A stretch of 64,000 nt of DNA from Lachnospiraceae bacterium C7. Lineage in GTDB: Bacteria > Bacillota > Clostridia > Lachnospirales > Lachnospiraceae. The DNA lies in contig FOPE01000004.1 of the NCBI GenBank assembly GCA_900113385.1, forward strand, positions 40,811-104,810, read 5' to 3'. The notes beneath the pieces were generated by a model. The model had not been told where the DNA came from. It made no database searches and was given only the letters and a program-made list of their open reading frames with translations. A program made the translations under genes and the position numbers. This document shows positions 1-8,231 of the stretch, piece by piece. The first letter of the stretch is position 1; each line of letters opens with the position of its first letter.

Positions 1-23
1 AATCTAAGTCTTCGTCTTTGCAT
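1..23 (-). CDS. Possible 5' end of a gene cut by the window edge
   Basis: On the minus strand an ATG at 23 is preceded by AAAGGAATTGGTGACTT and opens a frame (M Q R R R L R) that leaves the window after seven codons. The stretch AAAGGAATTGGTGACTTATG is identical to the one that starts dapF at 18760-18779. Only seven codons are visible, so the product cannot be named. A competing minus-strand frame runs through the same bases and stops at 4-6, so this may not be a real start. Confidence 0.35.
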
Positions 24-116
24 AAGTCACCAATTCCTTTACTAAGTGTTTGAATATATTGTATTGAATAATTTTAGAATAAATTAAAATATTGTACAAA
101 TTAAATTAATTTAAAA

Positions 117-155
117 CAAAAAAAATGGGAACGATTTTAATGTTAAAATCTACCC
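117..155 (-). terminator. Hairpin with T-run, minus strand
   Basis: GATTTTAA (133-140) and TTAAAATC (143-150) form an 8-bp stem, extended by GGG (127-129) against CCC (153-155). Read on the minus strand the hairpin is followed by eight T residues. It lies about 95 bases before the possible minus-strand start at 23, so it could be a leader attenuator or the end of an upstream minus-strand transcript. Confidence 0.45.
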
Positions 156-241
156 TTATAAAAAGTATACTTGATGAATAAAGGAAAGTCAAAGTTACTA
201 TAATGAAAATTGTTATTAGTAAAATTGTCCAAAATAATAAA

Positions 242-331
242 TTAACAAAAAATAAAAAATATTTTGTAAAATAAAAACTTAATTAATTTAATAAAATGAT
301 AAAAAAGACTAAAATTGTTCAATAATAACAA
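242..331 (-). CDS. Candidate hydrophobic short ORF, 29 codons
   Basis: A perfect AGGAGG (minus strand, 342-337) stands five bases before a TTG that opens a 29-codon frame rich in Leu, Phe, Ile and Lys (starts LLLLNNFSLF, ends FFIFC) and stops at 242. The ribosome binding site is striking in so AT-rich a region. The composition is also what random A/T-rich DNA would encode and the start is TTG, so this is a weak candidate, possibly a membrane peptide. Confidence 0.2.
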   Translation of the reverse strand: MLLLNNFSLFYHFIKLIKFLFYKIFFIFC

Positions 332-466
332 ATGAACCTCCTACGATTGAATTAAAATTGTAAAAATCACAAAAGAGAAAGAATGTTCTGATAAATTAAT
401 GGAAAAGAATATAAAAAATGCATAAAAAAATGAATATAAATTTTAAGTGAAAAAATATAAAAAAAA

Positions 467-495
467 TGCAAAATATTTTGAAAATATGTTATACT
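467..495 (+). promoter_or_regulatory. Candidate promoter for the 0.5 kb RNA/sORF locus
   Basis: TATACT at 490-495 is a good -10 box. A weak -35 (TGCAAA, 467-472) lies 17 bases upstream. Transcription would begin near 502, about 40 bases before the short ORF. Confidence 0.4.
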
Positions 496-501
496 TATAG
501 G

Positions 502-838
502 CGTAGGGTATATAACATAAAAATAAATGGGGGTGGAAATTATGTCAGGAATCGAAATCTATTTTGAAATCTATTATGGCATCGAAGCAACACAGAAAAG
601 TGAAAGCGAAGAATAGAACCAACAAATAACTATTTTTATTGGAGAGGTAAAATAGTTTAAAGTTGTTTACTATAGAATGCTTATCATATGGCGAATGCTT
701 TAAAAATGGCAATTTGGCCAAGAATGTTGTTTCAACCTAGTTGTATGAGGTTATAAGGGTGGCTTCAGCAACTAAAATCTTAAGAGAGCTGTTTACACGT
801 AGCAAGAGAGGTCTAGGTGTATATGGCTCTTTTTTATG
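502..838 (+). ncRNA. Candidate structured RNA with intrinsic terminator
   Basis: This block is visibly less AT-rich than its surroundings. It starts after a -10 box and ends in a strong hairpin, AGAGCTGT (785-792) with ATGGCTCT (823-830) continued by TACAC with GTGTA, followed by TTTTTT. Smaller hairpins lie between: TGGC/GCCA near 707-720 and AACCT/AGGTT near 735-752. The 5' part carries a well-placed short ORF. I do not recognise the family. It could be an abundant gut-clostridial RNA class, a leader with small peptides, or a decayed gene. Confidence 0.4.
542..616 (+). CDS. Short ORF, 24 residues, in candidate RNA leader
   Basis: An ATG at 542 follows GGGGGTGG (529-536) at five bases, a sequence able to pair with the 16S anti-SD over about seven bases (one G-U). 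The peptide begins MSGIEIYFEIYYGIEA and ends in an acidic SESEE. GIE and EIY recur because the DNA repeats GAAATCTATT. It has no hydrophobic core or signal sequence, and I recognise no family. It may be a leader peptide or an independent small protein. Confidence rests on the ribosome binding site and upstream -10 box. Confidence 0.4.
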   Translation: MSGIEIYFEIYYGIEATQKSESEE

Positions 839-848
839 GCCAATCTAA
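759..848 (+). CDS. Alternative short ORF over the terminator hairpin, 29 codons
   Basis: A GTG at 759, eight bases after GAGG (747-750), opens a frame reading MASATKILRELFTRSKRG and onward to GSFLWPI, stopping at 846-848. The same frame upstream is open back to about 651 except for one TAG at 738-740. The balanced composition may only reflect the RNA it overlaps, since the frame runs straight through the terminator-like hairpin. Listed as an alternative reading. Confidence 0.2.
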   Translation: MASATKILRELFTRSKRGLGVYGSFLWPI

Positions 849-1214
849 AATCACTAATAAAATAGTTTCCGTTTTTTTTAAAATAAGAAAAGAAAAAAAT
901 ATAAAAAAAAGAAATTAAAAAAATAATTAGAAATAATAAAAAAATTACAACAATAAAAAATATATATTCAATTAAAGAAAATCCCGATTTATGAAAGTTT
1001 TGTAAAATTGCACAAAAATTAAAAGAATGTTTAATCGTTACTCAAACTTGAAAAAATAAAAAGTTTGTTAGATTTATCTAAAAATATTATTTGTTGTCGA
1101 TATAAATAATACAAATGTAACTATTTTTATAGCTATAATTGTAATAAATATATGCGACACAGCTATGCGAAAGGGACGTTATATATGATTAATAAACAAT
1201 TATATGGAGATACT

Positions 1215-4200
1215 ATGAAAAAAAATAATAATGATATGTCAACTATTAATCCTGTATATATTTGGCTTGCCAATAAAAATAAAAGTTTGAGCTCAGGATA
1301 TTTTTCATATGTAAATTTTATGAAGCATTTATGTTTCTTTAATATAAATATAACTGACGATAAAATAGAAAAAGTACATATCGGAGAAATTAATAATCCA
1401 ATAACTAGATTTAATAAAGAAAAAATTTCATATGATAAGATATATAAAAATTTAATTATATACAATGTTGAAGATGAGAATAAAAATGAGGTAAGCGATT
1501 TTTTTGATAGAAAAAATCTAATAGATGAATATGATAGTGGTGCAAGTTATAAAGAAATAACAATAGAATTATATGTTGGTGCAGAGAGAAAAAAACATGA
1601 ACTATGTATAAATTGTCAACTTTTATTAAACGAAGAAAACAATAAATTGTATGGTTATTTTCTTGCTGTAGAAGCTAAAAACAATAAATTTGAATTATCA
1701 GTTGATGATAAAGAAATAAGAAAAGAATATAAGCAACAATATATTCAATTTAAAGATGACATGAAAAATGATAAATTAACGAATCTTCCTGGAATGTCAA
1801 AATTTAATGAATTAGTATATAAAGAGATTGAAAACGATAGGAAAAATAAAATTTTTAAAAATTACAAATTTATATACATTGATGTTAATGGATTTAAATT
1901 TTTTAATGACAGTTATGGATTTAAGGAAGGCGATAGATTTCTAATATATTTATCAAATCAAATCAGAAGTATTTTTGTAACGAAGTTTATTTCAAGATTT
2001 TATGATGATCATTTTGTAGTATGCTCGTCAGATGATGATGTCATTTCTCAAGTAGTGCGTTTGCATCAGGCTGCATTAGCATATTCTTCTGATGAAAAAT
2101 TAGAAATAAAAGCTGGAATTTATACTATGCAAGATTATGAAGATGATGTTAGTGGAGCTTGTGATAAGGCCAAATTGGCATGTCAGCATGTAAAAAATAG
2201 ATTTGATACATGCTATTATTGTTACGACGATAGTATCGGACAAAAGATGAGAAAAGAACATTATATTGTTTCAAATATTGATACAGCATTGAAAAATGGC
2301 TACATAGAAGTATATTATCAGCCAATTATTAGAAATATGACAGGTGAAATCTGCAGTTGGGAAGCTTTAGTGCGTTGGAATGATCCAAAATATGGAATAA
2401 TCAATCCAGGAGAATTTATCAACGTTCTTGAAAAAGCCAGGATGATATGTAAAGTTGACGTATATGTAATTAACCAGGTAATAAAACAATATGGTGACAG
2501 AAAACGAAATTTAGGTGATCCTAAACCAGTTTCTATCAACTTGTCTAGACTAGATTTTGAATTGTGCGACATAATTGGAATAATGGATAGTTTGCGAAAA
2601 GCTTATCATGTTCCAAGAGAGTGTATTCATGTTGAAATAACTGAAAGTATATTAGATAAAGATGTAGAATTTTTAAAAGGAAAAATTAAGTCTATTCAGG
2701 AAAAAGGCTATGAAGTTTGGATGGATGACTTTGGCAGTGGATATTCATCATTTAATGTTTTGAAAGATTATAATTTTGATGTATTAAAAATAGATATGAA
2801 ATTTCTTAAGGATTTTGATACAAATGAAAAATCAAGAGAGATATTAGTATCAATAGTAAATATGGCAAAAAGGCTTGGAATTGGAACATTAGCAGAAGGC
2901 GTTGAAACACAAGCACAGTTAGATTTTTTGAGGTCAATAGGCTGTGATAGAGTTCAGGGATTTTATTATAGTAAACCTGTTCCATATAAAAATACAATTC
3001 GAATGTTAGAAAATAAAAAAATTGCTAGAGAAAAAAATGAAAAAGTGGCCTACTATAGCAAGTTAGGAAAAATCAATTTGTTAAGTCATGCTCCACTATT
3101 TAATATTAAAGAAAAAATTTATAATGAAATGGAAAAATCCATGGGAATTCCAATTGCCATTGTTGAGGCACGTGGAAACACTATAAGATTTATAACGGCA
3201 AATAATGAATTTGAAAAAATGCTAGAAATGATCGGGCAAAAGGATTCTAAAAGAATGGAAGAACGTTATAATAACGATATGTGGGAGTCTAAGAGAGAGA
3301 TAATGGCTCTTGCATTGCAGACAAAGGCAGAAGGTCAAACAAAACAAATTGACATTATTGAAAATGGAATTATGTGTAATTTTAAAATAGACTATATTGA
3401 TTCTTATGATGACTCTAATGCTTATTTAGTGCGCGTTTTATACGTGGATTCAGAACTTTCAACATTAAAAGAGCGAATGATGGAAGCAGATGTGAGATTT
3501 TTGTATTCACTTTTTGCTTGTATTGATTCAATATGCTATGAAGATGATAGGATGGATAATTTATATTTGAATCCTGTACGTTTTCATAGAAAAAGCACAG
3601 AAGGCGGCTATAGAAATAGGATGAAGTATGTGGAGGAAAACCTAATTCATGAAGCTGACCGCAAGCGATTTAGAGAGTTTATGGAGTTGGATAAATTGCG
3701 TAAACGCTGCAATAAGCAAGAAAAGAAATTTATAGAAGATATGTTTAGGATAAAAAGAGGAAAAAATAAGTACATATGGTTTTTTATATGGCTAATACCT
3801 TATTCCGTTGGAAATAAAGAATTTGTGTTAGCATGTATTAATGAAGTACCAGTTATAATTCGCAATTTTATTAGTGGATATCAAAAAATGCTAGGCATTG
3901 ATTTGTCTGATGTATATGATGATATAAAATTGACAGAAAGTGAATTTGTTAAACGAACAGAAGAAGCATATTCTATATATGAAAGATCGTTTTACAATCG
4001 ACTTTCAATAGATCAAGAAGTACTTAGAAATTTGTTGGAATATAGCGATAGAGGTATTTTTTGGAAGGATACAGATAGGCGCTTTATTGACATAAATAAA
4101 AAATTTATGGAATTTTATAATATACAATCTAAAAGAGACATTATTGGAAAAACAGATGAAGAAATGGGTTGGCATGTAAATCCTGACATTGCTAAAACAG

Positions 4201-4889
4201 ATGAATATCGTGTTATAACAGAGGGCGCAGTTATAAAAAATAAAAAAATCAATTGCATAGTGCAGGGTAGCGTTCATGATTTAATAATAGAAAAACGTCC
4301 ACTTTATTTATCTGGAGAAATCGTAGGAATGATAGGCAATTTTAGAGATGTATCAGATTCTGAATTTGGCGATAATAACTTTAGTACTCTCGCAATTACT
4401 GATGAATTGACACAAGTCCTAAATAGAAGAGGATTTGGAGAAATGCTAGAAAAATACGAAAAAGAGTACTATAGAAATATGGCGGATTTTGCAATTATAT
4501 ATATAGATATTGATGATTTTAAATATTATAATGACACTTTTGGACATCAGTTTGGAGATAAAGTTTTAAAGACAGTATCTCGCATATTGCAAGAAAACCA
4601 TGGTGGTAGAAACGTAATTGCAAGAGTAGGTGGTGATGAATTTGTCATTATTATGAAAGCACGTTCCATGGAAGATGTAAGAAAACTAGAATTGGAAATT
4701 TATTCTGAAATGGCAGAAGTTTCAGAAATAGATTCAATAATGTGCAAAATTTCAGTGTCTATAGGAAGTGCATGTTATAGTGATTCTAATAATATTAGCG
4801 ACACAATAGAACATGCTGATCATAGAATGTATGAAAGCAAGATTAGAAAGAAAAAAATAAAAAACAGCAAAGAAAAAAACAAAGAGTAG
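1215..4889 (+). CDS. c-di-GMP turnover protein: degenerate GGDEF, EAL, PAS, GGDEF
   Basis: Predicted to make and/or degrade cyclic di-GMP. From the 1215 start (GGAG five bases upstream; ATG at 1185 and 1152 are alternatives) it has about 1224 residues. After an unrecognised N-terminus comes a GGDEF-like domain whose active loop reads FYDDHF near residue 261, so it is probably inactive. An EAL domain follows with EALVRW at 383, NLS, VEITES, DDFGSGYSSF, LKIDMKF and AEGVET, which looks catalytically intact. A region without clear motifs precedes a PAS domain (about 936-1050) and a C-terminal GGDEF with intact RVGGDEF at 1139. No transmembrane segment is evident, so it is probably cytosolic. Net activity cannot be predicted. 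Confidence 0.85.
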   Translation: MKKNNNDMSTINPVYIWLANKNKSLSSGYFSYVNFMKHLCFFNINITDDKIEKVHIGEINNPITRFNKEKISYDKIYKNLIIYNVEDENKNEVSDFFDRKNLIDEYDSGASYKEITIELYVGAERKKHELCINCQLLLNEENNKLYGYFLAVEAKNNKFELSVDDKEIRKEYKQQYIQFKDDMKNDKLTNLPGMSKFNELVYKEIENDRKNKIFKNYKFIYIDVNGFKFFNDSYGFKEGDRFLIYLSNQIRSIFVTKFISRFYDDHFVVCSSDDDVISQVVRLHQAALAYSSDEKLEIKAGIYTMQDYEDDVSGACDKAKLACQHVKNRFDTCYYCYDDSIGQKMRKEHYIVSNIDTALKNGYIEVYYQPIIRNMTGEICSWEALVRWNDPKYGIINPGEFINVLEKARMICKVDVYVINQVIKQYGDRKRNLGDPKPVSINLSRLDFELCDIIGIMDSLRKAYHVPRECIHVEITESILDKDVEFLKGKIKSIQEKGYEVWMDDFGSGYSSFNVLKDYNFDVLKIDMKFLKDFDTNEKSREILVSIVNMAKRLGIGTLAEGVETQAQLDFLRSIGCDRVQGFYYSKPVPYKNTIRMLENKKIAREKNEKVAYYSKLGKINLLSHAPLFNIKEKIYNEMEKSMGIPIAIVEARGNTIRFITANNEFEKMLEMIGQKDSKRMEERYNNDMWESKREIMALALQTKAEGQTKQIDIIENGIMCNFKIDYIDSYDDSNAYLVRVLYVDSELSTLKERMMEADVRFLYSLFACIDSICYEDDRMDNLYLNPVRFHRKSTEGGYRNRMKYVEENLIHEADRKRFREFMELDKLRKRCNKQEKKFIEDMFRIKRGKNKYIWFFIWLIPYSVGNKEFVLACINEVPVIIRNFISGYQKMLGIDLSDVYDDIKLTESEFVKRTEEAYSIYERSFYNRLSIDQEVLRNLLEYSDRGIFWKDTDRRFIDINKKFMEFYNIQSKRDIIGKTDEEMGWHVNPDIAKTDEYRVITEGAVIKNKKINCIVQGSVHDLIIEKRPLYLSGEIVGMIGNFRDVSDSEFGDNNFSTLAITDELTQVLNRRGFGEMLEKYEKEYYRNMADFAIIYIDIDDFKYYNDTFGHQFGDKVLKTVSRILQENHGGRNVIARVGGDEFVIIMKARSMEDVRKLELEIYSEMAEVSEIDSIMCKISVSIGSACYSDSNNISDTIEHADHRMYESKIRKKKIKNSKEKNKE

Positions 4890-5081
4890 AACAAAACAGC
4901 AAAATTAGGATAGTACAATAAATTTTCAAAATAAAGACAGTACAATAAAACTTAGAAATATAGACAGTAAAATAAAAGCTGAAAATTCATAAGAAGTATG
5001 TAAGTTTTTCATAAAACCAATTGTGCTAAAATTGTGAAGAATCATGAAAAATAAAATAATAGCCAAAAGTTACTGACAAAA

Positions 5082-5138
5082 CCCTGGTAAAGTGGTATGT
5101 TTAACTAGATGATAGAACTAAAGCCCGGGGGAAGTTCT
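5082..5138 (+). promoter_or_regulatory. Pseudoknot-capable leader before the GH43 gene
   Basis: AGAACT (5114-5119) pairs with AGTTCT (5133-5138), enclosing a loop whose CCGGGG (5125-5130) can pair with upstream CCCTGG (5082-5087). This hairpin-type pseudoknot ends 25 bases before the start codon, and the AGAGGAGG ribosome binding site lies just after it. It does not match the riboswitch consensus sequences I can recall (c-di-GMP-I, THF, preQ1, SAM, glycine). It could be a new or divergent cis-regulator. Confidence 0.35.
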
Positions 5139-5163
5139 TCATTTTCTTAGAGGAGGAAAAATA

Positions 5164-8115
5164 ATGCAAAAGAACTGTAAAAAAATTTTGTCAGTAACAC
5201 TAGCGGCTGCTATGGTAATGACAATGGCAGGTGCTGATTTGTCAACATCGACATTATCTGAAAACGTTAAAGCAGCACAGAGTAACACATCTCAAAAAAA
5301 ACTGATAGGAACATCAGAAAAAATATTTCAAGAATCATCACAAGCAACATCCAAAAAAACATCTAAAAAAATTAAATTATCTCAGGCAGATATTGACTCA
5401 CTTACAGGGGAAGTACAGATTCAAAGAGCAAGTGTACATGACCCTTCAATAGTCTATGATAATGCCCAAGGATGCTATTATGCATTTGGCTCACATATGG
5501 CAGTGGCCAAAACAAATGATTTAAGAAACTGGACAGGAGTAGCAAATGAATCAACATCAAGTAAATTATTTGGGGACATAAACGGAAATGTTGTTTCATA
5601 TGAAAAAGCTTTTAATCAGAATGCATTTCATGGCCCTGTAACTGTAGTAGATAAAGATGGCAACAAAAAGGAAATGCAATTAGGCAATTACGATATAGAT
5701 AAATGGAATGGAACTAACACTATTCAAGGAAATATGTGGGCTCCAGACATTTTATACAATTCTAAATTACATAAATGGTGCATGTATGAAAGTATTAATG
5801 GTGCAGATTGGAATTCAGCTATAGTCTTGCTAACATCAGACAATATAGAGGGACCATATGTATATCAAGCACCAATTATATTCACAGGTTTCTACACAAA
5901 AGATTCTACACAAAATTTCAAAGATACAGATCTTGAAGTGGTAATAGGACAGCAAGATGAACTTCCACTTAAATATCAAAAAATGAAAGATAGAAAATGG
6001 GGCGATTTTTGGCCACATGCTATAGATCCATGTGTTTACTATGATGAAAATGGTCAGTTGTGGATGACCTATGGATCGTGGTCAGGTGGAATATACACAT
6101 TGCAACTTGATGAAAATACAGGACTTCGTGATTACACAGTTAGGTATGACAGTGATTATGATCAAAAGGGACAAGCCGTAACTACAGATGAATATTTTGG
6201 CAAGAAAATTGCTGGTGGATGCTACGTTTCAGGAGAAGGCTCTTATATTCAGCATATAGGAGATTACTATTATTTATTTAATTCCTATGGATTTTTCTCA
6301 CCAGAAGGTGGATATAATATGAGAGTCTTTAGAAGTAAAAATCCAGATGGACCTTTTGAAGATACTCAAGGTAATTCACCAATTTTTGATAAATACATTA
6401 TGAACTATAGCAGCACTGATACAACAAACAATAGAGGCGAAAAATTAATGGGTGGTTATCAATGGGATACAATGCCAAAAGGTGAAGTATCTCAGGGACA
6501 TAATTCAGCTATAGTTGATAAAGATGGAAAAGCATACGTGGTATATCATACCAAATTTAATGATGGTACAGCATCTCATGAACTTCGTGTGCATCAGTTA
6601 TTTATGAACGAAAAAGGATGGCTTTGTACTGCGCCTTATGAATATGCTGGAGAAACATTGAATTCTAATGGATATAGCGCAGACGAGGTTGTTGGAAATT
6701 ATGGATATATCAATCATAAATTTCAAATGGATTACGAAAAAGTCGAAATTAATAAACCAGAAAGCATTTCTCTTAACGCAGATGGAACTATTTCAGGTAC
6801 ACATACAGGTACATGGAAGCAAAAACCTAATACACCATACTGCACTTTACAAATAGATGGCAAAAATTATAGTGGTGTATTTACAAAACAGATTATTACA
6901 GGTACAAAAATTGAAACAATGTGCTTTACTGCTGTAGGTGATGATGGAGTAACTATTTGGGGTTCTATGGATCCAAGTGATAAAGCTAGTTTGGCACAGG
7001 ATGCAACAAGTACAAAGATTGTTGTCCCAGAAAAGACATACTCAGACATTGAATTACCTGCAAAAGGAGAACACGGCTCAGAGATTACATGGAAATCAAA
7101 TAAAACTTCTGTATTGGGAAATGATGGAAAAGTAAAAACTGTAAAAAAAGCTAGAAAAGTTACATTAACAGAAACTATTTCAAACGGGAAATATTATTTT
7201 GAAAAGAAACATAAAGTTATAGTCTCTCCATCACCACAGAATTCTACAGAATCTATGGTGGTTGGAAAATATTATACAAATGAAGAACTTGATTTATCTA
7301 AATGCATGGATGGAAGCTGTTCAGTTGCAAACCCAGTATATAGAAGTCAGGCAAATGGTCTTGATCTGTCAGGGGGAGTATCAGTTGAATTCGATATTAA
7401 AACTACAGGAGATTTACATGCATTAGGAACTATCTTTTCATTTATGGGAGACAGAGGTTCAAATGGTAGAGTATATTTTACACCGGGTTCATATCTTGGA
7501 TATAATGCAGCAGGAACATATTATGATGCTAACCTTAACAACTACAAGTTAGTTAAAGATTACATTAAAGATGGTGGACATGTAAAAGTTGAATTTAATA
7601 CAAATGGTTTTGCCTTATACGTGAATGACAAACTATGCTATGACCAGACAATTTTAGACACTGAAAATGGAGAAGGTACTACAAAAGATTATAAAGATGT
7701 ATTAAATTGGTTACAAAATTCAGCAGATAGAATGTATTTTGGTTACGGTTCATGGTGGAATAATGTAAACGGAGATGAGGCAAACGCTATTATCAGCAAT
7801 GTTGTTGTTAAAGTTGGACCTACACAAGGAAACGGTGATAAGGATAATCAAAAAGACAAAGCTGTAAAAGTACGCAAAGTAAATCTCAGTAAGAAAAAAC
7901 TTGTACTTAAAGTAAATAAAACAAAAACGCTTAAGGTAAAAGTTAATCCTAAGGAAGCTAAAAAGCTTGCTAGAATATTTGAATCATCAAATGAAGAAGT
8001 AGCAACAGTGGATGAAAAAGGAAAAGTTACAGCTAAAAAAGTAGGTAAGGCAACAATAACAGTAACCGTAGGTAATAAAAAAGCAAAATGTAAGGTTATA
8101 GTTAAAAAGAAATAA
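5164..8115 (+). CDS. Secreted GH43 endo-arabinanase-like glycosidase
   Basis: Probable extracellular arabinan-degrading glycoside hydrolase, 983 residues. A signal peptide (KK, then a short hydrophobic stretch, ending near AAQS at about 40) is followed by a GH43 five-bladed propeller. Candidate catalytic residues are D93 in HDPS (base), D195 in WAPD (pKa modulator) and E358 in EGSYI (acid). Motifs such as SYGFFSPEGGYNMRVF resemble GH43 endo-1,5-arabinanases of the Abn2 type. A beta-barrel C-terminal module of that family follows, then an immunoglobulin-like region, a concanavalin/LamG-like domain (about 700-880) and a Lys-rich BIG2 domain at the C-terminus, perhaps for wall or glycan contact. 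No LPXTG or dockerin is seen. It stands alone, with its own leader and terminator. Confidence 0.8.
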   Translation: MQKNCKKILSVTLAAAMVMTMAGADLSTSTLSENVKAAQSNTSQKKLIGTSEKIFQESSQATSKKTSKKIKLSQADIDSLTGEVQIQRASVHDPSIVYDNAQGCYYAFGSHMAVAKTNDLRNWTGVANESTSSKLFGDINGNVVSYEKAFNQNAFHGPVTVVDKDGNKKEMQLGNYDIDKWNGTNTIQGNMWAPDILYNSKLHKWCMYESINGADWNSAIVLLTSDNIEGPYVYQAPIIFTGFYTKDSTQNFKDTDLEVVIGQQDELPLKYQKMKDRKWGDFWPHAIDPCVYYDENGQLWMTYGSWSGGIYTLQLDENTGLRDYTVRYDSDYDQKGQAVTTDEYFGKKIAGGCYVSGEGSYIQHIGDYYYLFNSYGFFSPEGGYNMRVFRSKNPDGPFEDTQGNSPIFDKYIMNYSSTDTTNNRGEKLMGGYQWDTMPKGEVSQGHNSAIVDKDGKAYVVYHTKFNDGTASHELRVHQLFMNEKGWLCTAPYEYAGETLNSNGYSADEVVGNYGYINHKFQMDYEKVEINKPESISLNADGTISGTHTGTWKQKPNTPYCTLQIDGKNYSGVFTKQIITGTKIETMCFTAVGDDGVTIWGSMDPSDKASLAQDATSTKIVVPEKTYSDIELPAKGEHGSEITWKSNKTSVLGNDGKVKTVKKARKVTLTETISNGKYYFEKKHKVIVSPSPQNSTESMVVGKYYTNEELDLSKCMDGSCSVANPVYRSQANGLDLSGGVSVEFDIKTTGDLHALGTIFSFMGDRGSNGRVYFTPGSYLGYNAAGTYYDANLNNYKLVKDYIKDGGHVKVEFNTNGFALYVNDKLCYDQTILDTENGEGTTKDYKDVLNWLQNSADRMYFGYGSWWNNVNGDEANAIISNVVVKVGPTQGNGDKDNQKDKAVKVRKVNLSKKKLVLKVNKTKTLKVKVNPKEAKKLARIFESSNEEVATVDEKGKVTAKKVGKATITVTVGNKKAKCKVIVKKK

Positions 8116-8142
8116 AATTTTAACATGTTTTTATAAATAAAA

Positions 8143-8203
8143 AAAGACTCGCAAGCAATTAACAAATGGGATAATCCCACAATTAATTTACTTGCGAGTC
8201 TTT
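8143..8203. terminator. Bidirectional terminator between GH43 and ABC-F genes
   Basis: AAAGACTCGCAAG (8143-8155) pairs perfectly with CTTGCGAGTCTTT (8191-8203), with a nested TGGG/CCCA hairpin inside. A-run on one side and T-run on the other suit both converging genes. Confidence 0.85.
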
Positions 8204-8231
8204 AATTTGTATATAAGCTAAAAACTAATAA

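Larger units (their letters stand above)
1..1214. other. Gene-poor AT-rich region left of the c-di-GMP enzyme
   Basis: About 1.2 kb with no conventional gene. Most of it is A/T-rich and low in complexity (24-480 and 850-1130). Supported contents: a possible minus-strand gene start at the left edge, a minus-strand hairpin with a T-run (117-155), a candidate hydrophobic minus-strand short ORF (242-331), and a more GC-balanced block at about 500-850 with a short ORF and a terminator-like hairpin. A TATAAT at 1134-1139 without a good -35 may serve the downstream gene. Confidence 0.6.

Noticed and set aside
745..780. T-box antiterminator (AAGGGTGGC)
   Set aside because: The core does not continue to ACCGCG, there is no specifier stem, and no synthetase or amino-acid gene follows.
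783..832. Group II intron domain V
   Set aside because: The hairpin begins with AGAGC but lacks the two-base bulge and GNRA-capped upper stem, has an 18-base loop, and is followed by six T. A terminator fits better.
5060..5160. c-di-GMP-I riboswitch before the GH43 gene
   Set aside because: The expected CACGCACAGGGCAAACC and GACGCAAAGC blocks are absent; only a loose AAAGCC is shared. Kept as an unclassified structured leader.
7848..8180. Minus-strand frame over the GH43 C-terminus
   Set aside because: Serine/Phe/Leu-rich shadow of a Lys-rich coding region and crosses the bidirectional terminator.
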